Positions 11,446-22,559 of a DNA stretch of 64,000 nucleotides are shown here, piece after piece. Location: contig NC_062217.1 of NCBI RefSeq assembly GCF_902686445.1, positions 85,183,758 to 85,247,757 on the forward strand, given 5' to 3'. The translations under genes were made by a program, and so were the position numbers. Below the pieces are notes generated by a model. The model worked only from the letters and a program-made list of their open reading frames with translations, was not told the origin of the DNA and ran no database searches. The stretch is from Sciurus carolinensis (Eukaryota; Chordata; Mammalia; Rodentia; Sciuridae). How positions within the stretch are numbered: the first letter of the stretch is position 1; each line of letters begins with the position of its first letter.

Positions 11446-12008
11446 GTCCTGCTGGGGCTCAGACCCTGGGAAACAGATTCCAGATCCTGGCAGGTAAAAG
11501 AGATGTGAGGTACAGTTGGGATGTTGGACATGCTTTATTCAAAGGCAGCAGTTACCCCTTAGGTCTTTTCTATAGGCCTTTTTTATGTGCAGGCCCAACA
11601 AAGAAGGCCCATGCCAACAGATTATATGAATGAACGCATACTCACAAGCAGATATTTGTGACCTTGAGTACATATGCTGAATCCGGGTGTTAATGACCTT
11701 AACTATATACTAACTCATAGTAGGCCCTTGGCAAGGGAGCATCGTTCCAGCCTCCAAGGCTCTAGGTGCTCTGGCCTACCACTTGTGACTTCATCTTGTC
11801 ATTCATTCTGTTTTAGCCAAACAGGCCACCTTGCTTTTCATCTGTTAGACCATGTGTAGTGCCCCTTGAAGACCCTTGTGCTTCTTGTTTTTTTTTTTTT
11901 TAACCTGGAATGTTTTCCTCCCAGATTTGTACATTGCTCTTTCTTCCTTTCTCTGCATTACTGTTTAGTCACCTTTCAGAGAGGCATTCCTGCCTAAGCC
12001 TCTTTCAC

Positions 12009-12048
12009 AAGAGGAAGTATTATTTTAAAAAAATAAATACTTCCTCTT
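12009..12048. repeat. Perfect 13-bp inverted repeat (hairpin)
   Basis: AAGAGGAAGTATT at 12009-12021 and its exact complement AATACTTCCTCTT at 12036-12048 are separated by a 14-base A/T loop. This is read directly from the sequence. It lies inside an L2 fragment and looks like a later foldback duplication. Confidence 0.9.
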
Positions 12049-12177
12049 TCACTATCTCCTTACAGTTACCCTGCTTTATTTTTCTTCATAACACTTATTA
12101 TTTGACATGATTATTTGTATTTCTCCCCTGAGTAGTCTGATCACTATTGTATTTCTAGAACCTAAAATAGGGCCTAG

Positions 12178-12312
12178 GGGCTGTGGCTCAGTGGTGGAGT
12201 GCTGCCTTGCATATGTGAGGCACTGGGATCGATCCTTAGCACCATATTAAAAAAAAAAAAAATAGATAAAGATATTGCGTCCATCTATAACTAAAAAAAA
12301 TTTTTTTTAAAT
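12178..12312 (+). mobile_element. ID SINE with squirrel-type tail, sense
   Basis: GGCTGTGGCTCAGTGGTGGA, GGGATCGATCCTTAGCACCA, then a GATAAAGATATTGCGTCCAT tail. The exact direct repeat AAAATAGGGCCTAG (12164-12177 and 12313-12326) is the target-site duplication. Confidence 0.9.
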
Positions 12313-12697
12313 AAAATAGGGCCTAGCATGTTTTCTCAATAGGTATTTATTGAATGAGTGAATTGATTTTATAGTTGCCAGTTCTCATTTTAGTAGAATT
12401 GGAATGTTTTTGTGTTGTAGATAATAGTTATTTTCAAATACGAGATACTCATGGTCTTAAGAAATCTATTTATTAATTTAGTCATTGATTGTTTAGTGTT
12501 CCAGGTACTATATGTGATACTGGGGATAAAAAAAGATCTATAAATACCCATGGTCAAATACATTTGGACTTCATACAATAGTTCCCATCTTTAATAGTCA
12601 CAGTTCTCATTTGTATATCAAAGGTTTTAGAAAGGCCTACCATAACAATATGTTATTTTTGTTTAACCCAGTATTTTCGTAAAGCTTTTTTTCATAG

Positions 12698-12737
12698 TTT
12701 TTTTTTGTTTTTGTTTTTGTTTTTGTTTTTGTTTTTA
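12698..12737. repeat. (GTTTTT)n microsatellite
   Basis: Repeated GTTTTT units following a T run, read directly. Confidence 0.9.
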
Positions 12738-13505
12738 ATGAGGCATCTATTTAAATCCTTTTAGACTTAGAGAATTGTTAACCTTTGGTAACAAAACTCT
12801 AGTGTAAGTAGTATGTCAGGTTGGGGTGAGAGTTAAACTGCAGGAACTACCTTTGAAAAAAGTGGTGTTACCAGTTAATATGAGGAATCTCCTTGCTTTT
12901 CATCAGAAAAGGAAAAACGCACATACCAGCTACAAATAGTAAAGTCACTTTATCTTTCCTCAGCCGTTTATTCATTCTCTCGTTCCCTCCCTCCCTTCTC
13001 TCCTGCCCTTTCCTATTAAGCAGTCTCCTTCTCAGCCTGCCCTGGTATGACCCAAGAGATTCTACCAGGGAGGAATCATTGATAATCTCAAAGTTTCCTC
13101 TGGCTTTCAAACAGCCTGTTCATTAATCAATGTAGAAATTGTCTTGGATTATCAGCTAGAAATGTTCATTATATGGCAGCCACTTAGCATAAGGCCATAG
13201 ATGTCTTTAATTCTACCTCTAATAGAGAGAGATTATTAGCATCATTTTATGAATAAATAAATAAAGACTGGAGTTAATTATATCTTTCATAGTTAACAAT
13301 ACATAGGATAAAAGTTAAAATCCACATAAGTGTAACTCTGCAAGTTTTGCCCTTTCCACTATATATTTTTATTAGAATATTTAATAATTTATAAGTTTTA
13401 TTTGCAGTCCTTTCTTCATATTTGCTTTAACTATAACTACTCAGATTTTACCTTTGGAGCATTGTGATGCAAATAAGACAATCCTTTCCCTATATTTTTA
13501 TATAG

Positions 13506-13565
13506 GTGGAAATTTGATAATAGTACCTAACAAGAAGAATAAGAAGGAAACAGATCCCGAAAAAG
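13506..13565 (+). other. Candidate 60-nt cassette exon of ZDHHC20 (unproven)
   Basis: A pyrimidine-rich TTTCCCTATATTTTTATATAG ends at 13505 and GTAGGG follows 13565. In the phase set by exon 1 (T from exon 1 plus GT) the 60 bases are open for 20 residues, with a lysine-rich KKNKKE core, and close in phase 1. The segment can therefore splice onto exon 2 (G+TT, Val) or directly onto exon 3 (G+GA, Gly). The 3' half is purine-rich (AAGAAGAATAAGAAGGAAAC), as in exonic splicing enhancers. It would enlarge the lumenal loop between TM1 and TM2. An open 60-nt segment between AG and GT can also arise by chance in 27 kb. Confidence 0.25.
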
Positions 13566-13724
13566 GTAGGGATAGATATACCTACTAATGTTCTCATAGA
13601 GTTTATTTACTGGCAGTTTGTATTTACAGTTATTTCAAGCCATCCCTGTTTCATGGGCCAATAAATTTGAGGATAAATCATAAATTTGCTAATTCTATCT
13701 TATATAATCACATTTTTCAAAACA

Positions 13725-13816
13725 TCTTTATTTTACTTATTTTTATGTGGTGCTAAGGATCAGTGCCTCATACGTGCTAGGCAAGTGCTCTACCACTGAG
13801 CCACAACCACAGCCCC
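13725..13816 (-). mobile_element. ID SINE, antisense
   Basis: TTTTATGTGGTGCTAAGGAT, then CTACCACTGAGCCACAACCA and CAGCCCC. Confidence 0.85.
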
Positions 13817-14289
13817 TATAATGGTATTTTTAAAAATTAAAGTACCCATAAGTTGCTTTTATTTCATAAAAGTGTGTCTTAATATCAAAACAGTGAAAGG
13901 GATAATTCTCAATAAAGACTTTTGCCCTTTTAAATTTAGTTAGTGTCATAGTTTCTTGTTTCACTGTGGCCTGGATCTTTGGATTTGTGAATCATTGCCT
14001 GAGCACATTAATGACACTAACTAGTTTCTATCTGAACCTACACATCCCCCATAACAATTAATACTACTTAACTCCATGCACTATTTGGAGCCTAAAACAG
14101 CTTGAAACTTGGAATCTTAGGTATTCCTGGTTTGGACACCAGAATTTTAGAGCACAGACTAACTGTAAGTTCATAGGGTAACTAACAATATGTGGTAACT
14201 TTAAAAAAAAAAAAAAGTGAGGGTTGGCAGTTAATATTTTAAATTCTTCTGAGCCCCATTGAAAGCACCCAGAATATGGTAATAATTAT

Positions 14290-14420
14290 TGTTCATGCAC
14301 TTAATGTACTAAGTAATTTATTGTGGTTTATTCATATTATTTCCTTTAACCATCATAACAACTCTATAAAGGAGGTGTATATTTTCCCCTAACTTATAAA
14401 TGGATGGAGGAATTAACTTA
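14290..14420 (-). repeat. MIR-like fragment, antisense
   Basis: TTTCCTTTAACCATCATAAC, AACTCTATAAAGGAGGTGTA and AACTTATAAATGGATGGAGG resemble the reverse-complement MIR core. Decayed. Confidence 0.5.
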
Positions 14421-15239
14421 GTTCCTCAATTTAGATCTTTTCATAAATCTTCCTGAAAACCATACAAATTAGTAAGAGCATATAAATTCAATCATAACAT
14501 AAACCTATAGCAAAACTGGGACATAATGAATTTTTAAAATCTCATTTTATATGTGAATGAGGAAATAGACATTTGAGAATTGCTAAGTGAACTCTAGTGA
14601 CTATGCCAGAGCTAAATAAGGAGGGGATTGTGCAAAACAGAATAGATTGTGTAGAGTATGTTTTCTATTCATTCTCAAGAAAGAACCCATCCTGAGTGGG
14701 AAATTCTGAAAACAGGTTTTAAATCTGGTAGGTCAGAGTATAGCAACTGAATGTCAAAAGATAGGAATTTTTGAAGGTACTTAGACTAGAGATAGCAACC
14801 TTGAGAAAATACCCTTTCTAGGGGAGAAGAAGGCACCTTGGAAACTGAAATTACCCTGTGAACACTTAATAGTAAAGAAAATAGTAAAAGAATGTGTAGA
14901 AATTAGTACTCAAGGGAAACAACAAAGTTAAACAAGATCATATCAAACAAGATAGTATCAAAGAAGTCGAGAACAAAGTCATTAGACAACATACTGTATT
15001 TCACCAAAGCAACTGAAGGTGCTCTTAGAAAATAAGAAATTAAGCAAGTTATTTAAATATGCCTTTCCTTTATAGAATTACTTGCTGTTGCTGATCCATG
15101 AAAATCCAACATGTCAGCATGAACAATAATTAAAATAGCATCTAAACAAATTGCTGATTAAAAATCAGAAAATGAGAAACAAAACTTTTCAGTGGAAGAA
15201 AATGCATTAAAACAAAAAAGTCAATAAAGAAGTGAAAAT

Positions 15240-15600
15240 TATTTGGAAGCTTATGGTTTCAGAGCTCTCAACCCATAGATGGCAGACTCCATTCTGCAGG
15301 GCTCAAGGTGAGGCTGAACATCATGGCAGAAGAGTGTGGCAGAGGGAAGCAGCTCCTATGTTGCTCAGGCAGCCAAGAGAAACTCCACTCACGATACAAA
15401 TGTGTACCCCAAAGCCATGCCCTCAATGTCCCCCCTCCTCCAGCCACACCCCACCTGCCTTCAGTTACTATTCAATCCAATCAGGTGATTAATTCACTGA
15501 TTGTGTTAAGGCTTTCAGAACCCAATCATTTCTTCTCTGAACCTTCTTGCATTGTCTCACACATGAGCTTTTGGGGGACACCTCACATCCAAACCATAAT
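15240..15600 (-). mobile_element. MaLR-type LTR, antisense
   Basis: ATCATGGCAGAAGAGTGTGG, AGCCACACCCCACCTGCCTT and the end GGGACACCTCACATCCAAAC follow the antisense MST/THE1-like LTR order. Non-coding relic. Confidence 0.65.
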
Positions 15601-15643
15601 ACCCCATCTCAAAAAATAAAAAGAGGCAAAAAAAAAACCCAAA

Positions 15644-15676
15644 TACTTTATATATATACATATATATATAAAGTAT
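15644..15676. repeat. AT-rich palindromic tract
   Basis: TACTTTATATATATACATAT... ending TATATATAAAGTA forms an inverted repeat built on TA dinucleotides. Confidence 0.8.
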
Positions 15677-16156
15677 AAAAAGTATAAAAATATGAACATC
15701 ATGAACACATTTTTTCTTTGAAAATATAGTGGAAGAGAAGTCTATATTTTGTAGCATTAAAAACAGAAAATACTTAATAAACTTAACAGGAAATAAGCTA
15801 GACTTATAAGAGGAAAACCTTCCTAGAAGTCATAAAAGTTGTCTTGAATAAATAGAAAGACATTACAAAGATGCTACTTCTCTCCAAGTTAATGTATAAA
15901 TTTCAGTCCCAGGAGTTTTTTCTTTTTTTTCTGATACTAGACAAGTTGATACTAAAGAACATATGGGGGTGTGGTGGGGGGAAGAACAACTAAAAAAAAA
16001 AAACTAAAAAAGAGTAATAAGGAGAGCAAATTTCAGGTTTTAAACCACTCAGCTACTATAACTAAAACTCTGGGATTTGAGGCGTCCAAAAGAAGGCTCT
16101 GTTTTCCCTCAATTTTGCTATATTTTTAAAACTGCTCTGAAAATTAGTATATTTGA

Positions 16157-16372
16157 TTTTTTTGTTTGTTTTGGGTACCAGGGATTGAACTCAGGGGCAT
16201 CAACCATGGAACCACATCCCCAGTCCTATTTTGTATTTTATTTAGAGACAGGGTCTCACTGAGTTGCTTAGTACCTTGCCACTGCTGAGGCTGGCTTTGA
16301 ACTCGAAATTCTGCTTCAGCCTCCCAAATCGCTAGGATTAGGGATTAGAGGCATGGTCCACTGCGCCGGGCT
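16157..16372 (-). mobile_element. B1-ID composite SINE, antisense
   Basis: GGTACCAGGGATTGAACTCA (ID part), AGAGACAGGGTCTCACTGAG and CTCAGCCTCCC-like 7SL part, ending CACTGCGCCGGGCTAAT. The 7SL-derived half carries the reverse complement of the GCTGAGGC core. Confidence 0.9.
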
Positions 16373-18024
16373 AATGTATTTGTTTTTTAAGAACTGTATA
16401 TTCTAGAACATAGATGGGTGGTGCCAGCAGAACAGAATAAGATACAATGTTCAGAAATAGATAGTAATTTTAGGAATTTAGAATATGATAAAGGTAGCAC
16501 CTCAAATCATGGAGGAAAAGTTGGGACAATTGAATAAATATTTGGTAAGAGATAAAATCAGTCCTATGGATGGATAAGGTCTTATTTACTTTTTTTGTGT
16601 GTATGTTTATTTTTAAATCAGACTTGTGAAAAATAGTGCATTTACCCAGACACCCAATATGTTTATTCTGCCCTGTGCACTTTGTCCTTTATTTGTTCTC
16701 TTAAAAGTTTGAGAATAAATTGTGGACATAATGCCCCTTTATTATAAATTGTTTTTTCCTAAGAACAAAGTCATTTTCTTAAGTGACCAGAGTAGAGTTA
16801 TAAAAATCAGGGAAATTAGTATTGATAATATACTTCAGTTTTCCTTCACTTTCATGTTCTCTTTTATAGTCCAGCAGAGGATCACATATTAGTTGTGTGT
16901 CTCTAGTGACCTTTAATCTGGAGTAGTTCCTCAGTCTTTGTGTTTTATGACCATGACATTTTCTAGAGTACAGGCTTATTTTGTAGAATGTCCCCAATTT
17001 GAGCTTATCTGATGTTTACTCCTGATTAAATTCAGAGCATATATTTTTAGTAAAAATATCTTAGAAATAATGCTTTGTCATTGAGTGTACCATTTGGGGG
17101 GCTTAAGGTAGTGTTAGGTTTTATTCATCTGTAAGATGCAGGGGTTTTTCCTAATTATTTAAGATTCTAGTCAGCTCAAATACACCATACAGATAATAAG
17201 CCTTCAAGGAAGCACTTGCTACTCAATTGTGGAAAGTGAGGTCAGCAGATAACTTCCAGCAGTTAAGCTCTTTCAACATGACTCATCTCACCTGAGGTCT
17301 CACCCTTCTTCATACAGCCTTTATGCCACACCTGAGATGGGGCCTGACAGCTCATTTTAGAGCTTCTTGCCAGATGCCAAGGCTAAACCTGCATTGCAGT
17401 TAGATTTCTCTATTAGGCCAATTCTGCTCCCTCCCACTTTCTTTCACATGTTTTGGTCCTTAGTAAATACATTGCACCTCAAATTCTGTTCAGCATGGGA
17501 TTCCAGAGAACCCAACCTGGACAAGTATCTTATGGGGAAACATTTCACAATCCTGGAAATAATCTGTCCCTTGATACTTTCACTTACTTTTTGAAGCATA
17601 CTTTGAGTATTCTTGCTTCAAACATTTATTACTATTTGTCAAATGGTGATTTTCTAATTCCATAATTTTTTTCTACATTTCTTGGTTAGAATTCTGCAAG
17701 GATCATTTATCCTCCTGTTATCATTTGATTGATTTGTTTACATCAGCATGCAGTTATGGGTTATATTTTATCAGTTAAAATCTAACATTTTGTTGCTCAG
17801 ACTATCCCATATTTGACCAATAGGAACTCCTTTCATCTGGTTTCTATATCCTTTGACAGCTCCCTCTCCTTTTATACCATTTCCTTGCCTTGTACCACCA
17901 CATTTTTTCAGACTGGTCTAGTACTTTTCCTGCCTCTGGAATGGTTTGTTCAAAATGAACCTAATCTAAATATTTTTAAAAATGAAAAGATTTAAGCACT
18001 AGTAGAAAACAGGAGTGGATGATC

Positions 18025-18478
18025 TTATAATGAGTATTTGGTTTGGCTCTGGAATGTCCCCCAAAGGCTTATATGTTAAAGATTTGGTCCCCAGTGCAGC
18101 AGCATTTATAGGTGGGGCTTGTGGGAAGTGATTGGATCATGAGAGCCATAGCCTTATCAGTGGATTAACCCTTTAATGATTCCATGATCTGAATGGACTG
18201 TTGGGAGGTGGTAAAAACTGTTAGAGGTGGAACCTAGTTGGAAGGAGTGGGTCCTTGGTAGAATGCCCTTGCAGATCATATATCTTATCCCTGTCCCCTT
18301 CCTCTCTCACCGCTTCCTACCTGTCATGAGCTGAGCAGCTTTCTTCCACCATGTCCTTTCACCTCACCTCAGGCCCAGAGCAATGAAGCTGGTTGACCAT
18401 GAACCAAAATAAATCCTTCCTTCTTTAAGTGGTTTTTCTCTGGTATTTGTCATTGTGATGAAAAACCAATACAAATGA
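18025..18478 (+). mobile_element. MaLR-type solo LTR, sense
   Basis: TTTGGTTTGGCTCTGGAATG, TCATGAGCTGAGCAGCTTTC, ACCATGAACCAAAATAAATC and the end GATGAAAAACCAATACA match the LTR at 11031 block by block, giving two copies of one family in the window. Confidence 0.75.
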
Positions 18479-18556
18479 GAGAGTAATGAAGGCCTCTAAC
18501 TATAGCTCAGAATTGCCAAATCCAGTAGGATAAAATGGATATCATAAATAAATAAA

Positions 18557-18735
18557 CTGGGTGTGGTTGTGCATACCTGTAATCTTGACAACTTGGGAAG
18601 CTGAGGAAGGAAGAAGGCAAGTTTGAAGCCAATCTCAGCAACTTAGTGAGACCCTGTCTCAAAAATAAAAAAGTTCTGGGATATAACCTGGTGATAGAAT
18701 GCCTTTGGGTTCAAACCCTAGTACTGCCCAAAATA
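18557..18735 (+). mobile_element. B1-ID composite SINE, sense
   Basis: CTGGGTGTGGTTGTGCATAC, AGACCCTGTCTCAAAAATAA and TTGGGTTCAAACCCTAGTAC mark the 7SL half and the ID half in order. Confidence 0.85.
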
Positions 18736-18899
18736 AAGCAAAACGAGAAAACATGTAAATTGTCACAAAGAAAAAGGAAGAAGGCTTATAAATATATGAA
18801 AGGAAGCTTACACTCATTTATATATGCAAGGTAAAATTACTTTGTTAATACCAAAAGCTAAAAATACTTTATTGGGTAAATTGCAGAGAAACAGGCAGT

Positions 18900-19260
18900 C
18901 TTAAACATTGCTCATAGCAGTATGAAATCCCAGTAACAGGTAATTCTGGAAAAGCTAAAAATATTGGGGACAGATTTACTTTTGGTTCAGTAATCCTGCT
19001 GTTAAGAATCTACACTTTAACAAATAAATGACACGTGCACAGGGTTCTTTATTGCCACATTGCAATGGCAAAGATTTGGAGACCACCCAAAAGTCTGTCA
19101 ATAGAAGCCTTATAAAACGGAATACCCACAATGAACTATGGTGTGGTGCTTTAAAAAAAAAAAAAAAAAAACAGTTTTCTCTGTGTACTAAGGTGTGATG
19201 TATAACAGTTTCTAGAATTTGTAAGTCATTTCACAAGTCATCTGGCCTGGTCTCTTAAAA
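18900..19260 (+). mobile_element. Old L1 3' region, sense
   Basis: GCACAGGGTTCTTTATTGCC, GGAGACCACCCAAAAGTCTG and AAAACGGAATACCCACAATG correspond to the L1 region just upstream of the ORF2 end/3' UTR. Highly mutated. Confidence 0.65.
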
Positions 19261-20235
19261 ATATCAACTTTACATGAGATTCTGGGAACATGATGGTGAT
19301 GATACATTTTTTTGATTCACCTGCAAATCACTGCATAAAAACAAAACTCGAATAGTATCTATAAAGCAAAACTAGTTTGTTTAAAAACGAGTTTCAGACA
19401 ACGGAATTGACAATTTGAACTCTAACATGAACATTAAATCATTCTAGTCCTAAGACTACATTAGGGTTATAAGGAAGAAAGAATAAGTTTGTAATACACA
19501 TATGCTTTGATGATGTAGATGCAATATAACTGTTAGGGAATGGAGAGTTTATGTGAAAAAATTTTTTTAAACTTTTAAGTAATATTAATGGCAGCATTGT
19601 TAGTCTCATTATTTTGAGATTGTATGAGATATGATGATTGAAAGTATCAATATAAACTTGTGAGGTATTTTATCTTTTTTAAAAGAAGTGTTTACACACA
19701 CATACACACAAGTACAGGGTGGGAAACTGTTGATTACTGGACAATCATTTAGTAAAAAATTCCAAAGACTAAACGGAAAAGCTACTAGAATTAAAAAGTG
19801 AATTTAACAAGGTCACACAATACAAGGTCCATAAATAAAATTCAGTTTTATTTCTGAATAATAGCAATGAACAATTAAAAACTGAAATTTAAAAATGCTG
19901 TTCGTAAGATTATCAGTGACATTTTAGGAATGAATCTAACAAAATACATGCAAGGTTTTGTGTACTAATAAGACTAAGTCTAAAGTGGAGAGATATATTT
20001 ATGAAATGTAAGATAATATTATCAAAATACCCATCTGTAAAGTCAGTACAATACCAATCAAAATCCTGACAGGCTTTTCTCTTAAGAAGCCAATATGATG
20101 AATGTATAATTTATATGGATATGCATATAAATAGCCAAAACACTTTTAAAAAACAGAAGACTCATACTGTCTGATTTCAGAATTTACTTAAAACTGTATG
20201 TAATAAACAGTGTGGTAGGTAAGAATGGACATAAG

Positions 20236-20590
20236 CCAGATGGCAGTGGTGCACACCTATAATTCCAGTGATTCAGGAAGCTGAGGCAGGAGGATCTCAA
20301 GTTCAGAGACAAACCTCTGCAATTTTTTAGTTTTTCAAATTTTTTAATTTGTTCTTTTCAGTTATACGTGATACTAGAATGTATTTTGACATATCATACA
20401 TACATAAAGTATAACTTTCCATTTTTGTGGTTGTACATGATGTGGAGATAACTCTGATCAGCCTGTACCATTTAGCAAGATCTTGTCTCAATATAAAAAA
20501 GACTGGGGTTGTAGCTCAGTGGTAGAGTGCCCCTGAGTTCAATCTCCAGAACCACTAAAGAAGAGAAAAGAAAGAAGGAAGGAGGAAGAA
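20236..20590 (+). mobile_element. B1-ID SINE inserted in L1, itself split by an L1 3' fragment
   Basis: The 7SL half (CAGATGGCAGTGGTGCACAC...) stops near 20334 and the ID half (GACTGGGGTTGTAGCTCAGT...) resumes after 20453. The whole is flanked by the direct repeat AAGAATGGACATAAG, a target-site duplication in the surrounding L1. The middle is an antisense L1 3' end. Three layers of insertion can be ordered in time. Confidence 0.85.
20335..20452 (-). mobile_element. L1 3'-UTR fragment, antisense
   Basis: CAGTTATACGTGATACTAGA, ATGTATTTTGACATATCATA and TTGTGGTTGTACATGATGTG are shared with the larger antisense L1 copies at 39465 and 45715. Confidence 0.8.
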
Positions 20591-20698
20591 GAATGGACAT
20601 AAGAGACCAATGGGACAGAATAGAGTTTTTTCACCTCTATTCAGAAAAAAAAAATTTTGTTTTAACCTGTACCTTGTACTATTTATAAAAAAATTAAT

Positions 20699-20782
20699 TT
20701 TTTTTTTCGGTACTGGGGATCAAACCCAGGTCCTTGTGCTTGCAAGACAAGCACTCTACCAACTGAGCTATCTCCCCAGCCC
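20699..20782 (-). mobile_element. ID SINE, antisense
   Basis: CGGTACTGGGGATCAAACCC and ACTGAGCTATCTCCCCAGCC. TAATTTTTTTT flanks both sides. Confidence 0.9.
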
Positions 20783-20837
20783 TAATTTTTTTTTTAAAGA
20801 GAGTTTGTGGCAGCAAAGGCTGCCTTGTTGTCAGTGA

Positions 20838-20930
20838 ACCTTTATTTATTTATATGCAGTGCTGAGAATTGAACCCAGTGCTCACACACGTGAGGCAAAC
20901 GCTCTACCGCTGAACTATAACTCCAGACCC
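20838..20930 (-). mobile_element. ID SINE, antisense
   Basis: TTATTTATTTATATGCAGTG tail, then CTGAGAATTGAACCCAGTGC and CTGAACTATAACTCCAGACC. Confidence 0.85.
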
Positions 20931-21171
20931 TAAATATTACTTTTTAAAATGTATTACAGACCTAAATATAAAACTTACAAACTTCTAGGGAAAAAAATAT
21001 GAGAAAAATCTGTGTGACTTTAGGTTGGCAATGATTTCTCAAATAGGACACAAAGCATGAATCATAAGAGAAAAAACAAACTAGATAAGAGGAGGTGGCT
21101 AATAAGCACAACAGAAGACCAACATAAGACATTGGAAGAACAAAAGTACAATAAGATACTACTCGTAATTC

Positions 21172-21265
21172 TTTTTTTTTTTTTTTTTTGCGTTGCTGGG
21201 GATTGAACCCAGGGCCTTGTGTTTGCAAGGCAAGCACTCTACCGACTGAGCTATCTCCCTAGCCC
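21172..21265 (-). mobile_element. ID SINE, antisense, young
   Basis: A long T run, GCGTTGCTGGGGATTGAACC and CTGAGCTATCTCCCTAGCCC. TACTCGTAATT repeats on both sides as the target-site duplication. Confidence 0.92.
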
Positions 21266-21712
21266 TTACTCGTAATTTTTTTAGAATTTTAAAACTGTCA
21301 GTTCAAGTACTGATGAGAATGTATAGCAACTACAACTCTGATACATTGTAGTTGAAATACAGAACAATACAGTCACTTTTGAAAACAGTTTGGCTGTTCC
21401 TCATAAAACTAAACATACCTGTTGGATCCATCAATTTCATTTGTAGGTATTTACACAACCAAAGAAAATGTATGTCCCCCTTAAGTCTTGAATATGTATT
21501 CAAAATCAACAAAAAATAAATAAAAATAAGTCAAATGTCCATTAACTGATGAATGTACAAACAAGCTGTGAAACCACAATGCATTAGAATATTATCAGCA
21601 GTAAAAGGACAAGCTGGGACTTGTAGCTTTAGGATAAGATGGAGTAGACTTCTTTGAACTCTTGGCCAAGTTCATCTGAATGCCCTGGGTTTTTTTTACA
21701 TAAAACAAACAA

Positions 21713-21835
21713 GGGCTGGTCTGTAGCTCAGTGGCAGGAACACTTGCCTAACGTGTGAGGCTCTGGGTTTGGTCCTTAGCACCACATAAAAATAAATAAA
21801 TGAAGGCATACCATCTATCTACAACTACAAAAAAG
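21713..21835 (+). mobile_element. ID SINE with squirrel-type tail, sense
   Basis: GGTCTGTAGCTCAGTGGCAG, TCTGGGTTTGGTCCTTAGCA, then CACATAAAAATAAATAAATG and a GGCATACCATCTATCTACAA tail. Confidence 0.88.
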
Positions 21836-22062
21836 GGGGGGAGGAGTTAGGGGAAAAAAAAAAAAAAAGATTGGCCTTGAAAGGTGGAAAGAAATTGCCA
21901 GATCAGCCAGGAATCTTGGGATGTAAGGAATAACATACTGGTAATTTCCCTAGGTTTGGTTTTGTTTTTCCTGATATATCCCAGTCTGGTTGCTTGAGAA
22001 GTTGGTAGCTGGGTACTAGGGAACCTGGAAACATTTAGTAGAGGGATATGCACTTGCACGGG

Positions 22063-22089
22063 TGCACACACACACACATACACACACAG
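22063..22089. repeat. (CA)n microsatellite
   Basis: CACACACACACACATACACA read directly. Confidence 0.9.
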
Positions 22090-22559
22090 CCCCAAGAAAA
22101 GCCTATTTTCTTAAGTAGAACCAAGAAAGGGGCATCCTAGGTACAGAAAAGTTTTAGACAGTAATGGCCATATTCCCACCAAAAACCATAAAAAACAGAC
22201 CATCCTCCACTCATATCAGAAGAAACTGAGTATTGAGTTTAAGACTTACTCCTTGTCCAGCTAAAACAAGACTCCCTTCTGTCTCCTTCCTCACTCTCCT
22301 ACTGAGAGCTATCAACAAAGGTGGTGGCCTCAGGAGCTTAGATTTTCATTCTCACTGGGCATAAGTGATAACAGCCTTTCATACCCCCATCACCATAGTA
22401 ACTAGTCCCCTCTGCTGTGTCAGTTGAGTCTACATGGGGAGCACTAGGAGTCACCTCTACCTCTTCCAATCAGGATGTATCATCAGAAGCCTAGTGGGGA
22501 GCCTGGACTTGTACTCCCAACTGACAGCAACAAGGTGATACATCCCCATCCCTCATTGG

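Larger units (their letters stand above)
11735..12370 (+). mobile_element. L2 3' end, sense
   Basis: TTTTAGCCAAACAGGCCACC, ACCTGGAATGTTTTCCTCCC, CACCTTTCAGAGAGGCATTC and the terminal AGGTATTTATTGAATGAGTG follow the L2 3'-end order. A sense ID element (12178-12312) interrupts it and an unusual 13-bp hairpin lies inside at 12009-12048. Confidence 0.7.
19730..21620 (+). mobile_element. Old L1 ORF2 relic, sense, interrupted by four SINEs
   Basis: TGAATTTAACAAGGTCACAC, CAATCAAAATCCTGACAGGC, AGACTCATACTGTCTGATTT, GAGACCAATGGGACAGAATA and TTCTCAAATAGGACACAAAG follow the ORF2 reverse-transcriptase to C-terminal order along 1.9 kb. Stops and indels abound, so it is non-functional. Insertions sit at 20236-20590, 20699-20782, 20838-20930 and 21172-21265. 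Confidence 0.75.
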
